Shown: positions 47,686-56,505, counted from the first letter of the stretch. The stretch is 64,000 nucleotides of DNA from Flavobacterium sp. CF108 (GCF_900129795.1 NZ_FQWW01000006.1:124001-188000); one strand, 5' to 3'. Notes: a model not told the origin generated them from the sequence alone. Translations and numbers: made by a program.

Positions 47686-50600
47686 TTAAAAGGTTTGAGG
47701 ATATATACTTTGTAATTTTCCTAACAAGGGATTTGAATTATTACTTAAATACACGAGTTCTAGTGTATGATTATCAGTTGCTTTTGAGAAATAAGTGAAT
47801 GAATACTGACCTAGGGAATTTTGTTCCACTTTGCTAGGTTTTAATCTATCAATTTTTGAAAGTGCATAACTCATTTCTTCATTTATTCGTGCTGTTGAAT
47901 AACTGGAAGGGAAATATACATTTTCTCCTTTTTTAGTTGCAATACTACTTCCACTTCCTTTAACAAAATATTGGCCAGTATGTGGATCTATTAAATCTGA
48001 CATGTTTCTTTGAATTTTACCTTGTTGATAAGAGTTTAAAACATTATTAGGATTATTATATTTAGGGGGAGGATTGACCCAATAAATTTCTCCCTTTTGT
48101 AATGGATTAGAAACTGTAACAGGAGTGTCTCTCATTGCAGTCAGATTATGAGACCCGGTAATTTTAGGTTCACCAATAACTGCATTACCTCCTCTAAGTT
48201 TTATTTCAAAATGCCCTTCATGAATATGTTGTAAGAGATTAGAATCATTTCTTATTATATGAAAGCTTTCTAAAAACTCATATGTCCTATGGTTTTTCAA
48301 AAATTGAATTTCATTCTGCCATACATCTACCCAAGTGTAAAATTGAGTTTCCCCATTAACAATACGAGAATGCTTGAAATCCATTTTTATCCATTTTCCT
48401 TCTTCTTGAACATTGTAAAAATAGTTAAAAAATGCAAATTGTTCATCTTTGGCAAAACCGTTAAATTTAGTTATGATTGTTTCGCGTGCATAATCTGGAA
48501 GATTGTTTAACTTTAAATGCATTAAATCTATTAAAGAATCTATATCATAGATTCCTCTGATAGCATTCATAGTGTCAATATCTAAACCATGAGGTTTTCC
48601 TAATGTGATTAATTTCCTTTCTTGTGTTAAAACGTCTGCTGCTGCACCATAAAGTCTTTTTTTGATAAATGGATTTGAAACCAGTGAGCTAATTGTCAAA
48701 ATTCCAAGAAAAGTATTCAGCCTTTGTGTAAATTTTTGTATATCAGGATCAGGATTTGTATTTCCTATATATGAACTAATTGCAAGTGCATTTCCCGCAG
48801 TAAATTGTATCAAACCGTTTACTCCAGAAACTGCTTCCCAAAATAATACAGTTTCTGATGCAGTGGCTGCACCAGTCCAAACAGCCCTTGTTTTTGATAA
48901 ATAATTCAAGTATTTTAGACTTGATAATTCACCAACTCCTGTTAAATTTAAGGCAACTTCAACAGCAGTCATTGCAGCAAAATCAATTTTTTTTAGATCG
49001 CTGTAATCTTGCATATAATATAAGAAAAATACAGGAATTCGAGATGTAGGGTCATCTATATTGATGTCATTTTTAGGATTTCTAAATTCAATTAAATCTA
49101 AATCTGGTTTAAACCCAATAATTGAAATAGGTTGAAATAAATCATATACTCCATATACATACGAATATGGCATTTTATGCTGATTGTTATCCTTAGGGGA
49201 ATTTGTTGTTATCGTTGTTTCTCCTTTTTCAAGTATAGTAATTTTTCTCCCTTTTATACCTTCAATTTCGTATTCTATATTTGTTGAACTGAGAAAAGCA
49301 TCGTTTAATTCTCCAAATGATTGATAAAGTAATACTGCTGGAGAATTCTCGCTGTTATAATATTTTGTTTTTTCTATTGAACTTCCTGAATCAATAATTA
49401 ATTTCATATAATATGATTCTGGGAATAGGCCAAAAGCGTTTGCTCCTAAAGTATATGATGGATCAGCATATTTTGGATTGTATTTAGAAGATTTCCAAAT
49501 TTTATATAATGTTAGTACGAATTTTTTTCTATTATCATTAGTATTAAAAATGTTATAATATCTACCAGATCTGTTGTCATCAATTTTTGAATATAATATT
49601 TCAAAAAGGGTTTGCTGTGTATCGACAGTATTAGTTTGATTATAAACATTAGCAACCTGATATACTTGAATTTTCATAAGTCTATCTAGTAAATCATTTC
49701 TATCTCCAGCAGGTACAGAAGAAAAAGTGAAAGATTCGATAATCTTTATAGCTAACTGCTCTCCATTATTATTTTCAGTTAATCGATGACTATAATCACT
49801 TATATTTTCTAATAAATCAACTTTGTCATTCATAGGTACAGTTGCTAAAGCTTCGGCAGAGAGACATCTTGCTAACCAGTAAAATTGCTCTTTTTTAGGA
49901 GCTTTTTTGATAGAAATTTGATTTGCATAAAAGCCTTCATAGAAACTAGTTAAATTTCTCATATAATCTTCCAAAACTTTAACAGTTGGACTTACAAATA
50001 TTGGCTGATTACTCCATTCAGATTTTTGACTGTTTATATATTGACCAAAATCACTACTTGTTCCTAATTCAATAGAATTAAATATATTTTCTATTGAGTT
50101 GATTTGAATAGCAATCTTTGCGATCAAAAACGCTTTTGCCTGTTTATCATCTACATCGGTAAGTGGCGTGACAAATAATCCAATCTTATGATTGTAAAAT
50201 TGCATGGCGGTATTATTCAATTGAACGTTTACCCCTTCTATAGGATCCGGAAAAACTCCAGTTGGAATTTTAATCTGCCAAGTTCCATAATCAACAATTT
50301 GTATATTAGGTTGATGTGGCCATTTATATGTTTCAATTTTACAGAAATCAGTATACGGGGCTACCACTTTTAGTTTTTTAACAATTATTTCATCTTCAAC
50401 AGATGCTGGTTTAAAAGGGTACTTATGATGTTTTAGTTCATAGAGTTTATTTTTATCGATAAGATATTCTAGAAAAAAATCTTCTTCATAAAAACCGCCT
50501 ACAACATCTTTATCTACTTGTCCAACAAGATCTACATCCCTGAAATCTTCCTTTACCGTTTCTCTAAATTTTTTCGTAACTCCATTAACATTAGCTTCAA

Positions 50601-50694
50601 ACGAATTTAAAAAGCCATATATACTATATTTTGGGTTAAGTAAACCAGTTAATTTAATAACTTCTCCTGATTTTAATATTGCTGCTTGTTCCAT
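47686..50694 (-). CDS. Large protein with C-terminal EndoU-type nuclease domain
   Basis: A 1002-residue protein without signal peptide. Residues ~1-600 are unrecognised. Residues ~560-690 include small-residue-rich hydrophobic helices (VEVALNLTGVGEL, ASETVLFWEAVSGVNGLIQF, LGILTISSLV) that could insert in a membrane. Residues ~815-1002 match the bacterial EndoU pattern: H823-I-H-E-G, a G-S-H849-N second histidine, GEIYWVNPP, and ENVYFPSSYSTARINEEM near 925-942. EndoU toxins are metal-independent RNases using two histidines. The start overlaps the 725-aa gene stop by one base (TAATG), and a small gene follows after 13 bp. This is a toxin-plus-immunity layout in which the long N-terminus would serve packaging or delivery. 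Confidence 0.72.
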   Translation of the reverse strand: MEQAAILKSGEVIKLTGLLNPKYSIYGFLNSFEANVNGVTKKFRETVKEDFRDVDLVGQVDKDVVGGFYEEDFFLEYLIDKNKLYELKHHKYPFKPASVEDEIIVKKLKVVAPYTDFCKIETYKWPHQPNIQIVDYGTWQIKIPTGVFPDPIEGVNVQLNNTAMQFYNHKIGLFVTPLTDVDDKQAKAFLIAKIAIQINSIENIFNSIELGTSSDFGQYINSQKSEWSNQPIFVSPTVKVLEDYMRNLTSFYEGFYANQISIKKAPKKEQFYWLARCLSAEALATVPMNDKVDLLENISDYSHRLTENNNGEQLAIKIIESFTFSSVPAGDRNDLLDRLMKIQVYQVANVYNQTNTVDTQQTLFEILYSKIDDNRSGRYYNIFNTNDNRKKFVLTLYKIWKSSKYNPKYADPSYTLGANAFGLFPESYYMKLIIDSGSSIEKTKYYNSENSPAVLLYQSFGELNDAFLSSTNIEYEIEGIKGRKITILEKGETTITTNSPKDNNQHKMPYSYVYGVYDLFQPISIIGFKPDLDLIEFRNPKNDINIDDPTSRIPVFFLYYMQDYSDLKKIDFAAMTAVEVALNLTGVGELSSLKYLNYLSKTRAVWTGAATASETVLFWEAVSGVNGLIQFTAGNALAISSYIGNTNPDPDIQKFTQRLNTFLGILTISSLVSNPFIKKRLYGAAADVLTQERKLITLGKPHGLDIDTMNAIRGIYDIDSLIDLMHLKLNNLPDYARETIITKFNGFAKDEQFAFFNYFYNVQEEGKWIKMDFKHSRIVNGETQFYTWVDVWQNEIQFLKNHRTYEFLESFHIIRNDSNLLQHIHEGHFEIKLRGGNAVIGEPKITGSHNLTAMRDTPVTVSNPLQKGEIYWVNPPPKYNNPNNVLNSYQQGKIQRNMSDLIDPHTGQYFVKGSGSSIATKKGENVYFPSSYSTARINEEMSYALSKIDRLKPSKVEQNSLGQYSFTYFSKATDNHTLELVYLSNNSNPLLGKLQSIYPQTF

Positions 50695-52871
50695 TATACA
50701 GATAAATCTAAATCTAACATTAATTCTTTTTTTAAGTCTTCTTTTACATACTCACTATATTTTTCACTAAAATGATATTTTCGATCAAGGGAGTAAACAA
50801 AAACAACACTTTCTGGTTCAGATAATTCTGTTTCACCATTTGTGTTTTCAGCTACAATCGCAACTTTGTATTTCTGATATATAATATTTTCAGGTGAGAT
50901 CAATTCATTTCCATCCTCAAATAAATCAATCAAAAACAAACGAGGATTTTTTGTGTCATCAGTAATTAATGCTTTTATAGCATCATTTTCATCTTTCGTT
51001 AATCCCAGAATAATTTTATTAGGTGTAGAGCCATCCAGCGTTTTTAATTCCAGCCCGGTAATCGTTTCAGTACTGTCTGTAAACAATTTCAAATTATAGT
51101 AATAAGGATCTGGTAATTGATACGTTTTACTTTTTGTGACCGCGCCGCTTGCAGAAGCTGTTGTTTTTGTATCTGGCGTTGTGCTTCCGGTTGCAGAAAC
51201 AGCATTGTTCATAACATCACCTGCTTCTGTTAGATAAGTTACACGAGCAACTGTAGGTGATTCTTCAATTCCGGTTTCAATAACATCATTTACTGTGAGA
51301 GTTTGTACAATAGAAATTCCCTGCTGTTTTTTATCGTAAAACTCATTGATAAGATTTAGTTTTTCAGAAGTCATTCTCGAATAACTGTCATCGCCGTTTA
51401 ATTTTAATAAAGGTTCTGCTTTAATTAAACTAAACACATCATCAAAAAAGTTAGCTTGTCCGTTTACAACTACTGGATCTCCATTTTCATCTAATACTTC
51501 TCCAGCTTTATAAGTATTGACTTTTCCCTGATAGAGCAAAATACTAAGTGCGGCAATATTTTTACCCTGAACGGCTGGAGTTGTAAGCTGAATTTTAGCC
51601 GTTAAATCTGTATAATTTCCTTCTTCATCAGGAGGTAATTGTAAACCGTCTGCATTAATGAAATTATCTTTTTGTGCATTGGCAACTTTGGCAATCTGTC
51701 CGTAAAAAGCAGTATTGTTATTGTTATCGGTTGCAAATTGTAGATAAAGGTTATTTGTTGTAACTGTATTTGCTTGCTCTTGTTTATCAATTAAAACTGG
51801 CCAGCCATCCGTGCCATAAGTTATGGCTGTCATTGGGACAATTCCTTCTGAATTCGCTAATAAACCTGTTTTAAGATTTTCTGGACCATCGCCAATTTTG
51901 TAGTTTCCGTAAAAATCATAACTGCGCGTACGATCACTCTGAATATAGACATACCAATAGTTTTTAGTGAAAAAATTATTGATAACACTATTGAAAATCT
52001 CAGCGCCTTTTTTTGTTGTTTTAGTTCCTGCACTGACAATATCTACAGCATATTCTGGAACAAACAAACCATAAAAAGCAGCAATATCAATAAATTGAAC
52101 ACTTTGCTCCCTCTCTAATTTTTGTTTATAAGGAGTATCGCCTGTAACCAAAATTGAAGCAAATGCTTTACGAGCATATTTTAAATTAAAATCAAACTCG
52201 CCATTATTAAAATTATGTTTGTAATCGCCGTAATTTAGAACAACATCAATTCCGCATTCTCCCTGAGCAAATTTTCCCAACGATTTTCCTATATCAATCA
52301 TAGGAAGTTCGAAATCGTCTGTTTCGTCGAAAGTATTATTCGCTTCAACAAATTCAGACTCTTTAAAAAAGAAACTAGAAAGTGGAATTGCTAATTCTGT
52401 TGCTTCCTCTTCCTCAGTTGGATTGTCTTTATAACCAATGTATTTAGCAGCAAAATCTGGTTTTTGAATAGGGTTGTTTTGAGCATCTTTACGATTATCG
52501 TGAAAAGCATCAAAATCAATATTAATCTTATTGATAAAATCAGACGTTTGTCCTGTTTGCTGAATTATTCTAGGATTAGAACCCGCTGTAAAAAAATCAC
52601 TTCTTTGCAGTCCTCTATAAATGAAATATTTAATATTTAACCCAGGAAATGGCTGTTTGTAAGGACGAAGAATAAGATTTACTTTATCAGGACTGCCTGT
52701 TTGAGGCTGCACTAAAACAACTCCTTTGCAGATTGCATAAGCCTTTTTGGGAGAAGCTAATGAAAATTTGGAGGTCAGGTTAAACTCGGTACTCGATTGA
52801 GGACCAAAAGCTTGCTCGCGGCTTTGCGTAAAGCCTCCTGACTCCACGAAAAAATGAGACTGTGAAGACAT
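50694..52871 (-). CDS. Unrecognised 725-aa protein coupled to the toxin gene
   Basis: No signal peptide and no family that I recognise. The first ~150 residues are beta-rich (EFNLTSKFSLASPKKAYAI, VNLILRPYKQPFPGLNIKYF, IYRGLQRSDFF). A middle alpha/beta region follows, with a Thr/Ala/Ser-rich stretch near 555-580 (TGSTTPDTKTTASASGAV) that looks like a linker, and a C-terminal ~130-residue domain resembling a fibronectin-like fold (KYKVAIVAENTNGETELSEPE). Its stop overlaps the start of the toxin-like gene, so translation is probably coupled and the products made in equal amounts. It may be the shell or loading partner of the toxin protein. Confidence 0.55.
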   Translation of the reverse strand: MSSQSHFFVESGGFTQSREQAFGPQSSTEFNLTSKFSLASPKKAYAICKGVVLVQPQTGSPDKVNLILRPYKQPFPGLNIKYFIYRGLQRSDFFTAGSNPRIIQQTGQTSDFINKINIDFDAFHDNRKDAQNNPIQKPDFAAKYIGYKDNPTEEEEATELAIPLSSFFFKESEFVEANNTFDETDDFELPMIDIGKSLGKFAQGECGIDVVLNYGDYKHNFNNGEFDFNLKYARKAFASILVTGDTPYKQKLEREQSVQFIDIAAFYGLFVPEYAVDIVSAGTKTTKKGAEIFNSVINNFFTKNYWYVYIQSDRTRSYDFYGNYKIGDGPENLKTGLLANSEGIVPMTAITYGTDGWPVLIDKQEQANTVTTNNLYLQFATDNNNNTAFYGQIAKVANAQKDNFINADGLQLPPDEEGNYTDLTAKIQLTTPAVQGKNIAALSILLYQGKVNTYKAGEVLDENGDPVVVNGQANFFDDVFSLIKAEPLLKLNGDDSYSRMTSEKLNLINEFYDKKQQGISIVQTLTVNDVIETGIEESPTVARVTYLTEAGDVMNNAVSATGSTTPDTKTTASASGAVTKSKTYQLPDPYYYNLKLFTDSTETITGLELKTLDGSTPNKIILGLTKDENDAIKALITDDTKNPRLFLIDLFEDGNELISPENIIYQKYKVAIVAENTNGETELSEPESVVFVYSLDRKYHFSEKYSEYVKEDLKKELMLDLDLSV

Positions 52872-52899
52872 ATTTAAATGAATTATTTAAAAGTTAATT

Positions 52900-53397
52900 T
52901 TAAACCATTAATGGTTTATAGATTTTGTAGACGAATCTTAGAAGTATAAAAACCAGGGCAATAAGAAGTATTCTGCCCAGCCAAATTTGAACCTTTTGCC
53001 AAAAAGTTAAGTAATTGACAAACTTGGTAATTGTAATCGTTTTTTCCTGAACATCTTTTACCTGTTTCGATTTCCAGAAAGCATAGAGTTCCTGTTCTTT
53101 TAAGTCGCAGTCAACGCTGAGTTTATTGTTATCAAGTCGAACCCTTGGGCTTTTTAATGTACGCCCTGGTTCGGCCTGAATAACATTTTTAAGAACTACT
53201 TTTCCGTTAATACAATCAAGTAATGCATTGTAAGAACTGCTGTCTTTGGCAATTTTAAAAACAGTATCGTGCAGCGTTTCTGTAATAGTAATAGTTTGAA
53301 CTTTATTTTCGTTTTCAATGGGTTTCGGACTTCGGCATGAAATCACGATCAGAATAATCAAAAGCGAAAAAACAAAGCATTTTAGTTTTTTAGTCAT
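52900..53397 (-). CDS. Single-protein spanin (u-spanin-like lipoprotein)
   Basis: A 165-residue protein with both anchors of a unimolecular spanin: an N-terminal lipoprotein signal with lipobox IVISC (Cys at ~21) and a C-terminal transmembrane helix (IWLGRILLIALVFILLRFVYKI, about 137-158). The middle ~110 residues are periplasmic. In phage T1 such a protein spans from the outer to the inner membrane and fuses them in the last step of lysis. It follows the endolysin gene by 21 bp. No Rz/Rz1 pair is needed. The assignment rests on layout and position, as spanins share little sequence. Confidence 0.72.
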   Translation of the reverse strand: MTKKLKCFVFSLLIILIVISCRSPKPIENENKVQTITITETLHDTVFKIAKDSSSYNALLDCINGKVVLKNVIQAEPGRTLKSPRVRLDNNKLSVDCDLKEQELYAFWKSKQVKDVQEKTITITKFVNYLTFWQKVQIWLGRILLIALVFILLRFVYKIYKPLMV

Positions 53398-53418
53398 AAT
53401 TAAAATTGGTTTATAAAT

Positions 53419-53877
53419 TTAGTTTTGCAGACGTAAAAAGCCTTTTACGCTTTTTATATCACGTTTTCTTCTGGCTACTTTGTAACCTTCACGGCCTCCG
53501 GCGTCATTTGTGTTTCCTTCAATGGTGTAAATAGTGTTTCCAGTCACTTTTTCAACGAAACCCGTATGGCCAGCGCCATTATTAAAATCCATAATGAAAA
53601 CATCTCCGGGCTGAGGTGTTTTTTTTACCAAAAGCGGTCTCGAATTATATTGATCCAGAACTCCGGCAGTTTTCTTTAAAGGATTTTTAGCATTAATCTG
53701 CAGCGCTGCTTTTTGTGTACACCAGTAAACAAAAGCCATACACCAGGCATATCCTTTTGATAGACCAACGCTTCTTAAATAAATTTCAACTTCGGGTCCG
53801 GAGTTGCTGTTTCTGGGAATTTCTTCGACACCAATTTGTGCCGTGGCGATTTCTAAGGTTTTTTGGGTTAGTGTCAT
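53419..53877 (-). CDS. CHAP-domain endolysin
   Basis: A 152-residue peptidoglycan hydrolase of the CHAP type. The catalytic cysteine C46 is in YAWCMAFVYW, the histidine H104 in GAGHTGFVE, and E120/N122 in IEGNTN. Length and motifs match the small phage endolysin/amidase proteins of Bacteroidota. There is no signal peptide, so it needs a membrane helper to reach the wall; the gene upstream encodes a one-helix membrane protein whose stop overlaps this start (ATGA). With the spanin downstream it forms a complete lysis module. Confidence 0.87.
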   Translation of the reverse strand: MTLTQKTLEIATAQIGVEEIPRNSNSGPEVEIYLRSVGLSKGYAWCMAFVYWCTQKAALQINAKNPLKKTAGVLDQYNSRPLLVKKTPQPGDVFIMDFNNGAGHTGFVEKVTGNTIYTIEGNTNDAGGREGYKVARRKRDIKSVKGFLRLQN

Positions 53878-54161
53878 GAATTTTTTCCGTTAAGCTGTTT
53901 AAATTTTTGTAACTCATCAACCAGCTGTTGGTTAATAAGCATAAGTTCTTTGTGCTGTACTTCCATTTTTTTTATGGTATCTGTGGCGGCGGTTAGGCGA
54001 GCGGTAATGTCATCAAGAAGATCACGATAATATTTTACGGCGCTTACTGCGTTGTCAAGTTCGGCGGCGCGGTCTTCTGCTAATGATTTTCGCATAGAGA
54101 AAAACCAGGTTATAAAAGCGGCAAAAAATGCCGTAAGAGATGGGTATAGAAACTGTTCCAT
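53874..54161 (-). CDS. Small membrane coiled-coil protein, holin or DUF2730-like
   Basis: About 95 residues from MEQFLYPSLTAFFAAFITWFF; an upstream in-frame start (54218) adds a poor N-terminus. One transmembrane helix (about 6-22) is followed by a charged coiled coil (KSLAEDRAAELDNAVSAVKYY ... LMLINQQLVDELQKFK). The layout resembles DUF2730 proteins of Mu-like phages, and the gene overlaps the endolysin by 4 bp (ATGA). A holin-type function is plausible but single-helix holins vary too much to be sure. Copy B of the 105-bp repeat ends about 117 bp upstream of its start. Confidence 0.55.
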   Translation of the reverse strand: MEQFLYPSLTAFFAAFITWFFSMRKSLAEDRAAELDNAVSAVKYYRDLLDDITARLTAATDTIKKMEVQHKELMLINQQLVDELQKFKQLNGKNS

Positions 54162-54277
54162 TGAATGTATTAATGTTGAATATTTAATAAATGTGATTTG
54201 GGAAAACAACAGCAGCATGTTGTTTTTTTGGAAGAAGCGAATCTTAGATTTTGGCAGTTAGATTCCTGCCGTTCTTC

Positions 54278-54380
54278 CCTTTTGTGATTGCAAAGATTGG
54301 GTAAAAAAAGCCCTAAAAAAAACGAATGCAAGGTGTGTGAACATTAGTATTCTAGGGCTTTACATAGTTGTACAGAAAGC
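54278..54380 (-). promoter_or_regulatory. 105-bp direct repeat, copy B (candidate shared control region)
   Basis: Directly upstream of the lysis module on the minus strand. It aligns over its whole length with 45576-45680; the core keeps the dyads GAACATT...ATTC and CTTTAC-N6-GTACAG. The position before two separate minus-strand gene blocks suggests one regulator controls both. Confidence 0.6.
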
Positions 54381-54477
54381 GAACAAAGCTCATTTTCACG
54401 AGAGTAAATGGCTCATCTTTGTACCATAAAAACAATGTTTTTAAGTGCTGAAAAGATTCGCTTTTCTTTTATAAGGA

Positions 54478-54723
54478 TTAAGAAGACTTTTCCTGATTGC
54501 TCATAAGTTCTTCAATTTTTTTCAATTCTGAAGTAATAGGTGTGCAAAGTATTTCATACAAAGTAGTTCTTGAAATGGGATAAACAGGATATACATATTT
54601 ACGCCATACTACCGTAGTAGGAATATCTTCTGTCTTGTGTTTTTGATACAGTTCTTTAACAAGTTTGTAGCGTAATAATTTATTTTTTTGAATTCCGAGG
54701 CTTCTGTTTGAGGATATAGGCAT
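54478..54723 (-). CDS. Small putative DNA-binding protein, 81 aa
   Basis: A basic 81-residue protein. The segment VVWRKYVYPVYPISRTTLYEIL has a helix-turn-helix-like look (PISRTTLYEIL as recognition helix), after a basic helix (NKLLRYKLVKELYQKH). Its position, between the early genes and the lysis module, is where Mu-like phages place the middle-gene activator Mor, and the repeat just downstream could be its target. I recognise no exact family, so the regulator role is inferred. Confidence 0.5.
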   Translation of the reverse strand: MPISSNRSLGIQKNKLLRYKLVKELYQKHKTEDIPTTVVWRKYVYPVYPISRTTLYEILCTPITSELKKIEELMSNQEKSS

Positions 54724-55159
54724 GATAATGATATTTATAGAGTGATAGAAAATGAAGAAAGATTTTTTGAAAAGAGAAGAATTATTAAAATGAAGATTTA
54801 ATCATGATTAAGAATTATTTGAATACGATATAACGACATAAAGATTTACAGCAGCCAAACCATTTAATCTTTTTAAGTAATGGTTTTTCTACTTCAAATG
54901 CCATTTTTTTGAACCTCGTTCTGAGGTGCTATTTGTTAAAGAATATTTTTTAACAATTGAGGTCTGTACTCTTCCTATCATGATCTCGTTCCGCAGCTCT
55001 AAAGACTGGGAACTCTACAGAAAGAATGGTTTTTGGCTGCTTTTTTGGGTAAAAACCGCCCATCTTCGGTTCCTGTTTTCCTTCAGAAAGAAGCGAAAAA
55101 CAGGAACCATTTTTTTATGTTTACTTAAGTTTTTATAAAGTAGATTTTGAGGGATTTAT
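54724..55159. other. 435-bp non-coding stretch with several hairpins
   Basis: No convincing gene on either strand. Dyads: AAACCA/TGGTTT (near 54856-54885), ACCTC/GAGGT (near 54914), TTGTTAAA/TTTAACAA (near 54931-54953), and a strong hairpin with T run at 55068-55116 in the plus direction. The array looks like a small structured RNA ending in a terminator, transcribed against the surrounding genes. Confidence 0.4.
55068..55116 (+). terminator. Rho-independent terminator on the plus strand
   Basis: GGTTCCTGTTTT (55068-55079) pairs with AAAACAGGAACC (55097-55108), followed by T7. No plus-strand gene precedes it, pointing to a non-coding transcript. Confidence 0.7.
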
Positions 55160-55360
55160 TCAGCCTTTGTAGGTGGCAGTTGTGTGTTTTTTAAATCTCG
55201 GATTTTTAATTACGATGCTTTCATATTGATTAAAAGCCTGACGTTCTTTATTCGATAAATCATTTTTACAGTTCCAGTTTCCTAGTCCGTCTTTAAAAAT
55301 GGTATGTTCATTAACCTTGTAACTTTCGTGGTCAGTAATTGGCTTTATTTTTACGCTCAT
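55160..55360 (-). CDS. Small early protein, 66 aa
   Basis: Lysine- and asparagine-rich protein of 66 residues (MSVKIKPITDHESYKVNEH start). No family recognised. It overlaps the end of the small membrane gene upstream by 29 bp, as usual in tightly packed phage early operons. Confidence 0.5.
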   Translation of the reverse strand: MSVKIKPITDHESYKVNEHTIFKDGLGNWNCKNDLSNKERQAFNQYESIVIKNPRFKKHTTATYKG

Positions 55361-55493
55361 TTAAGTATTGTTTAAAAATTATTTTGATTCTGAAATAAAA
55401 CCATTCACGGAATAAAAGAATTGGTTTTAAATTGGTTGCAATAAGCAGAAGGGCTAAAAGAGCCGACGCGTAAATATCATTATTAGGCTGCAT
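55332..55493 (-). CDS. Small membrane protein, 53 aa
   Basis: Start taken at MQPNNDIYASALL (55493), which overlaps the DUF3164 stop by 11 bp; an earlier in-frame start at 55532 would overlap more. One hydrophobic helix (ASALLALLLIATNLKPILLF) is followed by a basic tail. Its role is unknown. Confidence 0.5.
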   Translation of the reverse strand: MQPNNDIYASALLALLLIATNLKPILLFREWFYFRIKIIFKQYLNERKNKANY

Positions 55494-56199
55494 GACTTTG
55501 TTCGTTTTGCTGGTTAAAGAAATTAAAAGCATAACCCTGTAAAAAATCTACAGACGACATTGACAATGGGATATTAGTTTTTACACCATTTTCATCAATT
55601 CTGTTTGCCTCAATAAACCAGCTTGAGCGGATAGGTTTAAAAGAAGAAGCAATAATTTCAACACCATCTGTAAATTCTTCATTATTAAATTCTTTCGTTA
55701 ATTTTTGAAGTTCTAAAACGCGCGAACCTTTTAAATTTCCTTTAGCATCTTTTTTTAATAAATTGAAAACAATTTTTACTAACGATGCTGTTTCTTTACT
55801 TGTAGAAAGCGACGAAATATAATTCTGTACTTTTTCGATTCCAATTGTTACTGTATCGTCCCAGCCTTCATTAATGCGATATCCAATCGTGATTTCTTCT
55901 TTATCATTAGAAAAAGTATGAGACATTTGTTTCTCTTTAAAACCATAAACCTGATTCTTTAAATCCAGAATAGTTTCAAATAATTGAAAAGTTTCTGTTT
56001 TTGCATTTCGCATCATTTCAGAAGTTTCATGTAATCTCGAAAGTGCTTTCGGAATAGTTTCGGCTACCAGCTTTTTATAAGCATCTCGTTCTTCATTTTT
56101 TTTATTTTCAATTCGGTTTAAGGCCTCTTTTAATTGCTGTGCAGAAAATTGAGATAAGTCCATAGATGGGTTAATTGTATTTGTTAATGCAGTGTTCAT
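55483..56199 (-). CDS. DUF3164-family protein of Mu-like phages
   Basis: A 238-residue protein with the DUF3164 pattern: an N-terminal coiled coil (LKEALNRIENKKNEERDAYKK, anchor), FKEKQMSHTFSNDKEEITIGYR, a central VQNYISSLS segment, and a C-terminal LQKLTKEFNNEEFTDGVEII ... PIRSSWFIEANR block. DUF3164 occurs mainly in transposable Mu-like phages among the early genes, near transposase, MuB and Gam. Here these partners are missing. Its function is unknown. It is the firmest link of this island to the Mu-like group. Confidence 0.78.
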   Translation of the reverse strand: MNTALTNTINPSMDLSQFSAQQLKEALNRIENKKNEERDAYKKLVAETIPKALSRLHETSEMMRNAKTETFQLFETILDLKNQVYGFKEKQMSHTFSNDKEEITIGYRINEGWDDTVTIGIEKVQNYISSLSTSKETASLVKIVFNLLKKDAKGNLKGSRVLELQKLTKEFNNEEFTDGVEIIASSFKPIRSSWFIEANRIDENGVKTNIPLSMSSVDFLQGYAFNFFNQQNEQSHAA

Positions 56200-56226
56200 A
56201 ATAATTAGCTTTAGTTTTATAATAAT

Positions 56227-56505
56227 TTAGTTATGCAATAAGATTTCTTCTTTAAATGGATCACCGTAATAAGGTTTAAAATTATAGTGATCAGCAAGTT
56301 TTAATACTTCTTTTAACTTGTTTTCAATTGCCTGTGAAACGGGACGGGGAGAGGCGGTTTCATCGTCCAGAATATGCATCCATTGAAAACGTTCCTGATT
56401 AATGCAGATTCTTTCTCCGGGCGTAAAAGATTTCGATCTTTCAGAACAATATTGAAGTGCCAGATACAATTGTGCAATTCTTGTTTCGATTTGATTTCTA
56501 CTCAT
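56227..56505 (-). CDS. Small early protein, 92 aa
   Basis: A 92-residue soluble protein (SRNQIETRIAQLYLALQYCS ... VSQAIENKLKEVLKLADHYNF anchors), no family that I recognise. Its start overlaps the stop of a 45-aa upstream gene (ATGAGTAG), and the DUF3164 gene begins 27 bp downstream. It is part of the early leftward operon. Confidence 0.55.
   Translation of the reverse strand: MSRNQIETRIAQLYLALQYCSERSKSFTPGERICINQERFQWMHILDDETASPRPVSQAIENKLKEVLKLADHYNFKPYYGDPFKEEILLHN

Noticed and set aside
32208..52871. Extracellular contractile injection system or type VI secretion
   Set aside because: No sheath, tube, baseplate spike, LysM-tube cap or AAA ATPase was recognised; only fibre and lysis genes are shared with such systems.
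54926..55138. A 70-aa plus-strand open frame
   Set aside because: Its second half is made of the terminator hairpin arms and it has no coding signature or partner; more likely non-coding.
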